From assembly GCA_003220495.1 (NCBI GenBank), contig QHSP01000027.1, positions 1-64,000 of the forward strand: 64,000 bases of DNA, read 5' to 3'. Below are positions 56,194 through 64,000 of the stretch, one piece after another (positions within the stretch are counted from its first letter, which is position 1; each line of letters opens with the position of its first letter). The notes beneath the pieces are model-generated. The model was not told the DNA's origin and ran no database searches. It saw only the letters and a list, made by a program, of their open reading frames with translations. The DNA is from Candidatus Rokuibacteriota bacterium (GTDB lineage Bacteria > Methylomirabilota > Methylomirabilia > Rokubacteriales > CSP1-6). The position numbers were made by a program, and so were the translations under genes.

Positions 56194-58596
56194 ATGGCGA
56201 AGCCAAGACGGATCGATGGGATCGGCGCGCCGGTCAAGCGGCGCGAAGATTTTCGCCTGCTGACCGGTCAGGGGCGCTACGCCGAAGACTGGAACGCGCC
56301 GGAACAGGCGCACGCGGCGTTCGTCCGCTCGCCGCACGCCCACGCCGACGTGGTGTCCATCGATGCGAAGCCCGCGCTGGCCCTCGAAGACGTGCTCGGC
56401 GTGTTCACCGGGCGCGATCTCGTCGCCGACGGGGTCGGCCCCATTCCGACCCTGATCGCCGAGCGCGGCGGCGGCATCCGGAGCCGTGACGGGTCGGCGT
56501 TCGCCGAGCCGCCGTGGTACCCGCTCGCGACGGACACCGTGCGCCACGCCGGCGAGCCCCTCGCGATCGTCATCGCGGCCTCGCCAGCCGCGGCGCGCGA
56601 TGCCGCCGACGCCGTGCGGGTGCGCTACGCCGAGCGGCCGTCGGTGATCGACGCCGTCGCGGCGCTCGCCGAGGGCGCCCCGCGCCTGCACGCCGGCGTC
56701 GAGCAGAACCGCGCCTACGACTGGGAATGCGGCGACCCGGAGGCCACCGCGCGCGCGATCGCGGCCGCCGCGCACGTCACGCGCCTGACTCTGGTCGACA
56801 ACCGGCTCGTCACCTGCTTTCTCGAGCCGCGCGCCGCGCTCGCTGAGTGGGACGCCGGCGCCGGGCGCTACACGCTGTACGCCGGGCTTCAGAGCGTCCA
56901 CCAGCTGGCGGCGAACCTCGCGCGGGTCCTGGGCGTCACGGTCGAGCGCGTGCGCTGTGTCACGGCGGACGTCGGCGGCGGCTTCGGCTCGAAGATCCAG
57001 GTGTATCCGGAGTACGTGGCGCTCGCGTGGGCGGCGAGGCGGCTCGGTCGCGCCGTGAAGTGGGCGTCGACCCGGTCCGAAGGGTTCGTCAGCGACGTCC
57101 AGTCGCGGGATCACCTGCTGCGGGGCGAGCTGGCGCTCGACGCCGCCGGGCGCGTCACCGCGCTCCGCGTGCACTCGACGCCGAACCTCGGCGCCTACGT
57201 CGCGCCGAGCATCCCGATCTCGACGCTCTCCAACATGGAGCGGATGATCTCCGGGCTCTACGCGATCCCAGCCATCCATCTTCGCGTCGACGGCGCCCTC
57301 ACCAACACGGTGCCGATCAACGTCTATCGAGGTGTCGGCCGCATCGAGTGCGTCTACACCGTGGAGCGGCTGATCGAGCGCGCCGCGCGCGAGACCGGGC
57401 GCGATCGCGTGGCGATCCGGCGGGCCAACATGGTCCGGGTCTTCCCCTATCGCACGGCCACCGGCGCCGTGTACGACTCCGGCGACTACGTGGCGCGCCT
57501 CGACGAGGCGATCGAGCTCGCCGATACGGGCGGGTTCGCGTCGCGGCGCGCCGAGGCCGCGCGGCGTGGCAAGCTGCGCGGTCTGGGCGTCGGCCCCTAC
57601 ATCGAGGGCACCGGCGGCGTGCCGCAGGAATTCGCCGAGGTGCGGGTGCTGCCCGAAGGCGTGGTCGAGGTGCCGATCGGCGCCGTGTCGCAGGGCCAGG
57701 GCCACGAGACGGTCTTCGCTCAGGTCGTCGCCGAGCGGCTCGGCCTGCCGTTCGACGCGGTGAGGATCGTCATGGGCGACACCGATCGCGTGGCGAAGGG
57801 CGTCGGCACGTTCGCCTCGCGGTCGATGGTGAGGGCGGGGAGCGCCGCGGTCGAGGCCTCGGACGGCGTCGTCGCCGCCGGCCGCACCATGGCGGCGCAT
57901 CTCCTCGAAGCAACCCCGGGCGACATCGAGTACGGCGACGGCGCGTTCCGCGTCGTCGGAACGGACCGGTCGGTCGGGATCTTCGAGCTCGCGCGCGCGG
58001 CCGCCGCGGGCAAGCTGCCGCCGGTGCTCGGCACCACGCTCGCCGCGGCGAAGATGCACGAGAACCCGGCGTTCGCGTTCGCCAACGGCTGCGAGGTGTG
58101 CGAGCTGGAGGTCGACCCCGAGACCGGCGCGGTCGAGATCGTCGCCCTGACCATCGTCGACGATTCCGGCCGCTCGGTGAATCCGATGATCGTGCACGGC
58201 CAGATGCACGGCGCGGCGGCGCAGGGGATCGGGCAGGCGCTGACGGAGCGCTGCGTCTACGATCCGGCGAGCGGCCAGCTCCTCTCGGGCTCGTTTCTCG
58301 ACTACGCGATCCCGCGCGCCGACGATCTGCCGTCGATCTCGGTCACCAGCCGCGACGTGCCGAGCCCGACGAACCCGCTCGGCGTCAAGGGCGCGGGCGA
58401 AGGCGCCACGGTCGGCGCGCCGGGCGCGGTGATCCACGCGATCCTCGATGCGCTGGCGCCGCTCGGGGTGGCTCACATCGACATGCCGGCGACCCCAGAG
58501 CGGGTGTGGCGGGCGATCCACCAGGCGCGCCAGGCTGCCGAAAAGGGCCGATCTGCTTCGTGGCCGCCCTCGACCGCGCGCTCGACGTACAGCTAG
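56194..58596 (+). CDS. Xanthine-dehydrogenase-family molybdopterin-binding subunit (orphan)
   Basis: 800 aa, full length for the large subunit (a/b hammerhead plus Mo-binding domains). Motifs are VKRREDFRLLTGQGRYAED, DVGGGFGSKIQVYPE, NVYRGVGRIECVYTVERLI, QGQGHETVFAQVVAERLG and GVKGAGEGATVGAPGAV, which carries the catalytic Glu. The CO-dehydrogenase active-site loop VAYxCSFR is absent, so it is not a form I CODH. The FAD and [2Fe-2S] subunits normally encoded beside it are missing from the window. It may hydroxylate aldehydes or heterocycles with distant partners. Confidence 0.93.
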   Translation: MAKPRRIDGIGAPVKRREDFRLLTGQGRYAEDWNAPEQAHAAFVRSPHAHADVVSIDAKPALALEDVLGVFTGRDLVADGVGPIPTLIAERGGGIRSRDGSAFAEPPWYPLATDTVRHAGEPLAIVIAASPAAARDAADAVRVRYAERPSVIDAVAALAEGAPRLHAGVEQNRAYDWECGDPEATARAIAAAAHVTRLTLVDNRLVTCFLEPRAALAEWDAGAGRYTLYAGLQSVHQLAANLARVLGVTVERVRCVTADVGGGFGSKIQVYPEYVALAWAARRLGRAVKWASTRSEGFVSDVQSRDHLLRGELALDAAGRVTALRVHSTPNLGAYVAPSIPISTLSNMERMISGLYAIPAIHLRVDGALTNTVPINVYRGVGRIECVYTVERLIERAARETGRDRVAIRRANMVRVFPYRTATGAVYDSGDYVARLDEAIELADTGGFASRRAEAARRGKLRGLGVGPYIEGTGGVPQEFAEVRVLPEGVVEVPIGAVSQGQGHETVFAQVVAERLGLPFDAVRIVMGDTDRVAKGVGTFASRSMVRAGSAAVEASDGVVAAGRTMAAHLLEATPGDIEYGDGAFRVVGTDRSVGIFELARAAAAGKLPPVLGTTLAAAKMHENPAFAFANGCEVCELEVDPETGAVEIVALTIVDDSGRSVNPMIVHGQMHGAAAQGIGQALTERCVYDPASGQLLSGSFLDYAIPRADDLPSISVTSRDVPSPTNPLGVKGAGEGATVGAPGAVIHAILDALAPLGVAHIDMPATPERVWRAIHQARQAAEKGRSASWPPSTARSTYS

Positions 58597-58681
58597 TACG
58601 CCTCGAGCGCGGCTCTCGGGCGGCGCCTCGCATCTCGACCCTTTTTGGCAACGTGGACTTCTTCATACGCATCGGCTCCGG

Positions 58682-59740
58682 CTAGGGTGCGGCGCGAAAA
58701 TCGCGGAGGCGACGCCACACCACGCGAAGGCCGGCGATCACCGGCACCGAGAGGAACATCCCGGCCACGCCGGCCAGCTCGCCGCCGGCGAGCACGCCGA
58801 AAATCACCAGCCCGGGATGTAGCTCGACGCCGCGGCCCATGATCAGCGGGCTCGAGACGTAATCCTGTACGAGCCGCCAGATCAGGATGAAGAGCGCGAG
58901 GAGCCAGGGGTGCGCGAAGCCGCTGAACAGCGCGACCGAGACGATGGTGAGGCCGGCGGCGATCGGGCCGACCACGGGAAGAAACTCGAGCGTCCCGCCG
59001 ATCGCCGCGAGCACCAGGGCGTACGGCACCCCAGCGATCAGGAACAGCACCATCCAGACGACGAACGTCAGCGCGCAAAGAAGGACCTGGGCACGGACGT
59101 ACTCTCCGAAAACACTGTGCAGATCGCGGGCGATCGTTTTCGAGAGCCCGCGCCACCCTCCCTGGTCATCGATCGCGCCGGTCACCGTGTCCGCGACGCG
59201 CTCGGCATCACGCAAGAAGAAGAACGCGAAGATCGGAACCATGATGACGACCCAGGCGCCCGACAGCCAGCCCAGGGCACCGGCGAGGCCGTGCTGCGCG
59301 TATTCCACGACCTGGGGCAGATGCGCACGGATCACGTCGTCCAGAATCTCGGCGCCGCCCCAGCCCGGGAAGATCTGGCCGATCACCCGACCGCTCTTGA
59401 TCTGCTCCGAGATCTCCGGGAATTTCTGGCCGAGCGCCGCCAGCTCGCGCCCGAGCCGAGGGCCGACCAGCGCGACGAGCGTGCTCAGCGCGGCCACGAG
59501 CACGACGTAGACCGCGCCGATCGCGACCGGGCGTCGCCCCGAGCGCGGGAGGCCGCGCTCGACGACCTTCACGAGCGGAAAGATCAGGTACGCGAATACC
59601 ACGGCGAAGGCCAGCACGAGCAGGACCGTTCTCAGGAGGTAGAGGAGCACCAGCGCGCCGATGACGACGAGGACGGTCCACACCACTCGCAGAGTTTTGC
59701 GATCGAGGAACCAGAACGTCGACGGCGACGGCATGGCCAC
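58682..59740 (-). CDS. AI-2E family transporter (PerM-like permease)
   Basis: 352 aa with eight predicted membrane helices in the AI-2E/PerM arrangement: three N-terminal helices, a long extracytoplasmic stretch (about 80-150) and five C-terminal helices. Conserved pieces are FAVVFAYLIFPLVKVVERGL, LPVVGPIAAGLTIV and PLIMGRGVELHPGLVIFGVLAGGE. Members include TqsA and Na+/H+ antiporter-like proteins. The substrate is unknown. It starts just downstream of the MFS gene on the same strand. Confidence 0.93.
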   Translation of the reverse strand: MAMPSPSTFWFLDRKTLRVVWTVLVVIGALVLLYLLRTVLLVLAFAVVFAYLIFPLVKVVERGLPRSGRRPVAIGAVYVVLVAALSTLVALVGPRLGRELAALGQKFPEISEQIKSGRVIGQIFPGWGGAEILDDVIRAHLPQVVEYAQHGLAGALGWLSGAWVVIMVPIFAFFFLRDAERVADTVTGAIDDQGGWRGLSKTIARDLHSVFGEYVRAQVLLCALTFVVWMVLFLIAGVPYALVLAAIGGTLEFLPVVGPIAAGLTIVSVALFSGFAHPWLLALFILIWRLVQDYVSSPLIMGRGVELHPGLVIFGVLAGGELAGVAGMFLSVPVIAGLRVVWRRLRDFRAAP

Positions 59741-59751
59741 GCGATTCTAGA

Positions 59752-60969
59752 TCAACCCGGGGTCAGCCGCGCCGCGGCAGGGCGGTCACGGTCGGCCGGC
59801 GCCCGCCGCTGCCACAGGCTCGCCCGCCATCTGACGCCGATGAGCAGGGTGAACACCAGCCCGACCGTCGAGAAGACGCTGATCGTCAACGGATAGCCGA
59901 TGCGCTCGATGAGAACGCCCGAGGCCAGCAGACCGAGCGGCATGCCGTAGATCGCGAGCGTCCGCACGCCCATCACGCGGGCCCGGAAGCGCTCGTCCGA
60001 AGCGTTGAGGATGTTGGCGGTCATCGCGATCATCGCGATGCTCTGGACGAAGCCCGCGACGACCAGCGCCACGAGGCCCGGGCCCAGGCTCGGCAGGTGA
60101 CCGAAGGCGAGCAGGATCGCGTACCAGACCGCCGTGTAGACGAGCATCGAGCGCGCGAGCCGGCGTGGGCCGCCCGTCGCGACGGTGGCGATCGAGCCCA
60201 TGAGGCTGCCGAGCGCGAAGCTGGCGGCGAGCCACCCGAGCCCTGTCGCGTCGACGAAAAAGATGCGCTGGGCGACGTAGGGCAGAAGGCCGCTCGAGAT
60301 CGGGTAGGCCGTCAGATTGATCAGAAACGCGAGCCACATCATCGCGTGGAGCTCCGGCGTCCTCAGCACGTAGAGGAGACCGTCCTTGAGCTCGCGGCGG
60401 CGCGACGGGACGAGCGCGGCGCCGGTGGCGCCCACGGAGCTCTCGCCGATCGATCCGCCGGGGTCCGGCACCGGACGGCGTCGCGCCACTTCCCAGGTGA
60501 GCACGACGCTCGCCGCGTAGAGGGTGGTCACCAGGACGTAGGTTCTCTCGATGCCGAGCACGGTGGAGAGCTCGGCCCCGGCGAGCGCGCCGACCACGCG
60601 CGCCGAGTCCATCGTGGCGCGCGAGAGACCGACCGCTCCCATCAGATGCTGCGGCGGAATCGTCTCGCCGATGAGCGCGTTGCGGAGCACCTGGTCGTTG
60701 GGGCGCACGAGGCCGGCGAGCGTCGCGATCACGAACACCCAGCCCGGCGTCAGCCTTCCGGTCAGGGTCAGGAGCAGGACGAAGCCCGCGAGAACGGCGT
60801 AGACCACGCGCATCGCCATGAGCACCGCACGGCCGCCGAGCCGATCGCCCAGCACGCCGAACATCGGCGAGGCGAGGGTGCCCAGGAGCAGCAAAGAGCC
60901 GAAGGCGGTGAGCAAGAGCACCGAGCCGGTCTGCACCATCACGTACCAGCCGAGGATGACCGTCTCCAT
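59752..60969 (-). CDS. MFS transporter; N-terminus lacks a canonical start codon
   Basis: 405 aa from ATG 60969, with about 11-12 helices. The frame upstream of that ATG is open for 31 more codons and encodes LIPAAFRVRSFRFQWPADLL and then TSLAFE, the expected beginning of helix 1. No ATG, GTG or TTG occurs there before a TGA (61065-61063), which is the aldo/keto reductase stop. A CTG at 61047 is the only near-start. The gene may use CTG, initiate at 60969 with a shortened helix, or be damaged. Motif A is FGVLGDRLGGRAVL. The substrate is unknown. Confidence 0.85.
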   Translation of the reverse strand: METVILGWYVMVQTGSVLLLTAFGSLLLLGTLASPMFGVLGDRLGGRAVLMAMRVVYAVLAGFVLLLTLTGRLTPGWVFVIATLAGLVRPNDQVLRNALIGETIPPQHLMGAVGLSRATMDSARVVGALAGAELSTVLGIERTYVLVTTLYAASVVLTWEVARRRPVPDPGGSIGESSVGATGAALVPSRRRELKDGLLYVLRTPELHAMMWLAFLINLTAYPISSGLLPYVAQRIFFVDATGLGWLAASFALGSLMGSIATVATGGPRRLARSMLVYTAVWYAILLAFGHLPSLGPGLVALVVAGFVQSIAMIAMTANILNASDERFRARVMGVRTLAIYGMPLGLLASGVLIERIGYPLTISVFSTVGLVFTLLIGVRWRASLWQRRAPADRDRPAAARLTPG

Positions 60970-61062
60970 CTCGAACGCCAGCGACGTGAGCAGGTCGGCG
61001 GGCCACTGGAAGCGGAAGCTACGGACGCGGAACGCGGCGGGGATCAGGGCCGAGAGGTACCG

Positions 61063-61899
61063 TCAGCCGGCCAGCCGCTCGATGGCCGACACGTCGTCGG
61101 CCGAGAGCGACAGGTCGCGGCTCGCGAGGTCCTGCTTCATGTGCGCGGCATCGGAGGTCCCGGTCAGCGGCAGCATGCCCACCGCGAGCGCGAACCGGAA
61201 GACGACCTGGGGCGGTGTCGCGTGCAGGCGCGCGGCGATCTCGGCGACCCGGCGGCTCTGCAGCACCTCGAGGTTGGCGGTGAGCAGCGAGAAGCCCTGG
61301 TAGACGATCTTGCGCTCGCGGCAGAACGCGCGGACGTCGCGGTCCCAGCCCAGGCGCGCGAAGCAGCGATTCTGTACGAACGCCGGAGCCTCGGCCCCGG
61401 TCGCGACCATCTGATGCAGGTGGCGCAAGGAGACATTGCTGACGCCGAGGAGCCGCGTGCGCCCGCCGTCACGCTCCTTGATCATCGCGGCCCACGCCTC
61501 GGCGTCGTGCTCGGTCCAGCCATAGCCGGACGCAGGGCCATGCAGCACGTAGCTGTCGACGTGGTCGGTCCCGAGGTGCTCGAGCGAGCTCGCCATCGAC
61601 TGCGCGACCTGCGTGGAAAGGTCGGCCGCGGGATCGTAGGGGAGCCGGTGGTCCTGGCCGCCCTCGTACGTGAACTTCGTCTGCAGGAAGAGATCGGCGC
61701 GGGTGACGATCCCGGCGCGGTACGCGGCGGCGAGCCCCTGGCCGACTCCCGCCTCGAAGTAGTGCCGCCGCTGATTCGCGGTGTCGATGCCCCGAAAGCC
61801 CGCTCGGAGCGCGAGCTCGGTCAGGGCCGTCGTCCGGTCCTCCTTCCAGGCCGTCCCATAAAGGAAGTCGGGGACTCGTGCGGGCTCCGTTGCCGGCAT
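61063..61899 (-). CDS. Aldo/keto reductase
   Basis: 278 aa NADPH-dependent (beta/alpha)8 reductase. The catalytic set is visible: Asp in RGIDTANQRRHY with the Tyr following, Lys in LFLQTKFTYEGG and His in SYVLHGPASG. The cofactor loop near the C-terminus is PLTGTSDAAHMKQDLA. The start is ATG 61899. Substrates are carbonyl compounds, unspecified. It is divergent from an LLM gene and its stop is the upstream limit of the MFS frame. Confidence 0.92.
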   Translation of the reverse strand: MPATEPARVPDFLYGTAWKEDRTTALTELALRAGFRGIDTANQRRHYFEAGVGQGLAAAYRAGIVTRADLFLQTKFTYEGGQDHRLPYDPAADLSTQVAQSMASSLEHLGTDHVDSYVLHGPASGYGWTEHDAEAWAAMIKERDGGRTRLLGVSNVSLRHLHQMVATGAEAPAFVQNRCFARLGWDRDVRAFCRERKIVYQGFSLLTANLEVLQSRRVAEIAARLHATPPQVVFRFALAVGMLPLTGTSDAAHMKQDLASRDLSLSADDVSAIERLAG

Positions 61900-61983
61900 G
61901 GCGTCATTCTGCCACGAGAAGGCGCGCGTCTCGTAGCCTTCGCGCCCCACCCGTGCTAACGTCCAGCGCGAGGAGCGACCGCC

Positions 61984-63060
61984 ATGAAGGTCTCGTTCTT
62001 CGAAACCGCCCGTTACCAGGCGTCGAAGCCCCTGCCGTCGGAGTGGCCGGTGCCGTCCGGAGTCTACGATCCCGACGCGGGCGCGCGGGCCTATCGCGGG
62101 ATGATCGAGCGGCTCGAGTTCGTCGAGGAGCTCGGCTTCGATTGGGTCAGCGTCTCGGAGCACCACTACTCGCCGCGGATCCTGACGCCGTCGCCGATCG
62201 TCTCGGCGGCGTTCCTCGCCGCGCACCTGAAGAAGATCAAGATCGCGCTGCTCGGCCCGATCGTGCCGCAGAGCAATCCGGTGCGCGTGGCCGAAGAGAT
62301 CGCGATGCTCGACACGATGGCCCAGGGACGCCTGGTCGTGGGGCTCCTGCGCGGGACCTCGAACGAATCGCTGACGTACGATCTGAACCCGGCCGAAGCG
62401 CGCGAGCGGACCGACGAGGGGATGGAGCTCGTGCTCAAGGCGTGGACGGAGCCGCAGCCGTTCGGCTGGCAGGGCCGGCACTACCGCTATCGGACGATCT
62501 CGATCTGGCCGCGTCCGCTGCAGCAGCCTCATCCGCCGACGTACGCCCTCGGCACCAGCCGCGAGTCGTGCGACTTCGCGGCGCGCCATCACCTCGGCTG
62601 CGGCGTGTCCTACGGCTCGTTCGAGGGCGTGGGCAAAGCCACGAAGTATTACCGGGAGCAGTGCGCGCGCTACGGCTGGCAGCCCGCGCCGGAGCAGATC
62701 ATCTACCGGGCGAACATGCTCCTGGCCGACACCGACGAGGAAGCCCAGGAGATGCTGCGCACGCTGCCGGGGCAGGCGCCGTTCTCGATGCGGCCGGGTG
62801 TCCGCGACGCCATGATGACACTCGATTCACGCAACATCGCCGGCGAGGCGCGCGCTCCGGTCGTGAGCGGCGCCCTGCCCACGACGTTCGTCGGCAGCCC
62901 CGACACCGTCGTCGAGCAGGTTCGCCGCTGTCGCGACGTGGTGGGCGCCGGCGTCCTCGACCTGTCGCTGCACCCCCCCGGGTCGAGCGACCTCGAGCCG
63001 CTCATGCGGGCACTCGAGCTCTTCGGCAAGAAAGTGCTCCCGCGGATCCGCGACATCTAG
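61984..63060 (+). CDS. LLM-class flavin-dependent oxidoreductase
   Basis: 358 aa, GAGGAG upstream. Motifs are FDWVSVSEHHYSPRIL (EHH as in FMN luciferase-like enzymes), IALLGPIVPQSNPVRVAEEIAMLD and GRLVVGLLRGTSNESLTY. It lies 12 nt before an alpha/beta hydrolase gene with which it is probably co-transcribed, a pairing common in degradative operons. The substrate is unknown. Confidence 0.92.
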   Translation: MKVSFFETARYQASKPLPSEWPVPSGVYDPDAGARAYRGMIERLEFVEELGFDWVSVSEHHYSPRILTPSPIVSAAFLAAHLKKIKIALLGPIVPQSNPVRVAEEIAMLDTMAQGRLVVGLLRGTSNESLTYDLNPAEARERTDEGMELVLKAWTEPQPFGWQGRHYRYRTISIWPRPLQQPHPPTYALGTSRESCDFAARHHLGCGVSYGSFEGVGKATKYYREQCARYGWQPAPEQIIYRANMLLADTDEEAQEMLRTLPGQAPFSMRPGVRDAMMTLDSRNIAGEARAPVVSGALPTTFVGSPDTVVEQVRRCRDVVGAGVLDLSLHPPGSSDLEPLMRALELFGKKVLPRIRDI

Positions 63061-63072
63061 GGCTCTCCGAGA

Positions 63073-63864
63073 ATGGCCGAGACCGCGTTCCGCGAAGGTC
63101 ACGTCGACGCCGACGGGTTCAGGATCCGCTACCTGGAAGCCGGCGACGGTGTTCCGCTCGTGCACCTGCACGGCGCGGGCGGGCTGCGCCTCACCCCCGC
63201 GCACGAGCTGCTGGCCCGACGCTTCCGCGTCGTGGCCTTCGAGATGCCGGGCTTCGGCAATTCGCCGGTGAACACGCGCACCGAGAGCATGCCGGAGCTC
63301 GCGTCGACGATGGCTCGCGCGGTCGACAAGCTGGGCCTCGACACGTTCAACCTGATGGGCACCTCGTTCGGCGGAAAGACCGCGCTGTGGCTCGCGCTCC
63401 AGGCAACCGGTCGCGTGCCGGCACTCGTGCTCGAAGCGCCGGCCGCGATCCGCCAGGAAGGCGCCGCGCCGCCGTCGGGCACACCAGACGAGATCGCGCG
63501 GCGCCTGTATGCCCATCCGGAGCGGGTGTCAGCGCCTCCGATCGATCCGGCGCTCCGCGCCAAGGCTCAGCCCCTGGTCCAGCGGCTGCTCGGTCCTCAC
63601 CGCGATGCGGATCTGGAGAGTCGCCTCCAAGAGCTCTCGACGCCGACGCTCGTGCTCTTCGGCACGCTGGACGGCGTCATCGCGCCGGCGATGGGTCGGA
63701 TCTACAAAGACCTGATGCCCAATTGCCACCTGGTCTTCGTGTACGACGCGGGGCACGCGATCAGCACCGATCGGCCGGAGGCGTTCACCGAAGTCGTGAC
63801 CGACTTTCTGGAGCGCCACGAGGCGTTCGTCATCAGCCGCGCCGAGACGGTGATCCACCCCTAG
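63073..63864 (+). CDS. Alpha/beta hydrolase
   Basis: 263 aa. The oxyanion HGAGG is in VHLHGAGGLR, the nucleophile elbow in MGTSFGGKTALW (Ser), the Asp in FGTLDGVIAP and the His in YDAGHAISTDRP. The fold is complete. It resembles meta-cleavage-product or lactone hydrolases, but the substrate is not assigned. Its TAG stop lies in CTAG, which also provides a stop for an open minus-strand frame at the window edge. Confidence 0.9.
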   Translation: MAETAFREGHVDADGFRIRYLEAGDGVPLVHLHGAGGLRLTPAHELLARRFRVVAFEMPGFGNSPVNTRTESMPELASTMARAVDKLGLDTFNLMGTSFGGKTALWLALQATGRVPALVLEAPAAIRQEGAAPPSGTPDEIARRLYAHPERVSAPPIDPALRAKAQPLVQRLLGPHRDADLESRLQELSTPTLVLFGTLDGVIAPAMGRIYKDLMPNCHLVFVYDAGHAISTDRPEAFTEVVTDFLERHEAFVISRAETVIHP

Positions 63865-63998
63865 AACGCCGCCTCAGAGCTCGGCGACAACCGGCTCCAT
63901 CCGTCTCGCTGCATGCGCTTGATCGTCCGCGCCAGGAGCTGGGCGCGGCGATCGCGCGAACGGCGTACAATCGGCCCGGTAACGCCGCGACTCCCCAC
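63861..63998 (-). other. Open minus-strand frame running to the window edge
   Basis: A frame of 45 codons ends at TAG 63863-63861, sharing CTAG with the convergent hydrolase. Its end reads RAQLLARTIKRMQRDGWSRL. It could be the 3' end of a gene lying beyond the window or chance. On the plus strand, TACAAT at about 63967 resembles a -10 box. Nothing else is seen here. Confidence 0.25.
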
Positions 63999-64000
63999 AC

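Noticed and set aside
55285-58521. Minus-strand frame of 1078 codons fusing the esterase with antisense of the molybdenum hydroxylase
   Set aside because: Only the last 284 codons are protein-like and have a ribosome-binding site at 56139. The rest is antisense to a full-length, motif-complete gene.
56194-58596. Aerobic carbon monoxide dehydrogenase large subunit (coxL)
   Set aside because: The form I active-site loop VAYxCSFR is absent and coxM/coxS are not adjacent.

Overview
This is a GC-rich, densely packed bacterial chromosome segment of about 60 genes, with no rRNA, tRNA, transposase, integrase, phage gene or CRISPR array that I can see. The gene mix suggests a soil or subsurface bacterium of the Candidatus Rokubacteria / Methylomirabilota type. 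It includes many luciferase-like (LLM) flavin oxidoreductases, amidohydrolases, alpha/beta hydrolases and amidases, a selenocysteine formate dehydrogenase, and a recurring GC-rich REP-like element. That assignment is inference from gene content and base composition, not from a marker gene.

Layout. 1-3.1 kb: pyruvate/acetoin dehydrogenase E1 alpha, an alpha/beta hydrolase and a TauD-type dioxygenase. 3.1-6.5 kb (minus): peptide-type ABC importer (binding protein and two permeases, no ATPase). 6.6-10.1 kb: a 19-residue lysine-rich ORF coupled to an ABC-F (Uup) ATPase, then a DUF3943 protein. 10.1-13.7 kb (minus): DHA2 drug exporter, amidohydrolase, a small FmdB-like zinc ribbon and a conserved unknown. 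13.8-17.7 kb: aroA, MBL-fold hydrolase, LLM oxidoreductase, thioredoxin-like protein. 17.7-19.0 kb (minus): TPR-methyltransferase fusion. 19.1-23.4 kb: tandem REP-like repeats, E1 beta, threonine aldolase, an E2 with two subunit-binding domains, and DsbA.

23.5-30.8 kb is a formate dehydrogenase locus: fdhD, a Tat-exported catalytic subunit with an in-frame UGA (Sec195) and a well-placed SECIS hairpin, fdhE, a four-cluster ferredoxin subunit, an NrfD-type membrane subunit and a short LLM protein. 30.8-37.8 kb: PrpD-family protein, two amidases, and a sigma-54 module (a regulator lacking a sensory domain, a GG-N10-GC promoter, a 102-aa unknown and a phasin-like protein). 37.8-44.1 kb: methyltransferase, a halogenase-like flavoprotein paired with a condensation-like acyltransferase, LLM, GNAT-like protein and a decapitated hydrolase.

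The most unusual region is 45.3-49.65 kb. A cobalamin-riboswitch-like leader that keeps the 5' core but lacks the 3' B12 box precedes a lipid-modification operon. The operon encodes a detached N-terminal domain of cyclopropane synthase, a geranylgeranyl-reductase-type flavoprotein, the separate cyclopropane-synthase methyltransferase, a fatty-acid desaturase and a YjbQ-like protein. I infer that it makes mid-chain methylated or otherwise modified fatty acids. 49.7-64 kb: DinB, a 2OG-Fe(II) oxygenase, two amidohydrolases, Rieske ferredoxin, DUF6607, a decayed lipoprotein gene, an esterase, an orphan molybdenum hydroxylase large subunit, an AI-2E-type permease, an MFS transporter, an aldo/keto reductase, LLM and an alpha/beta hydrolase.
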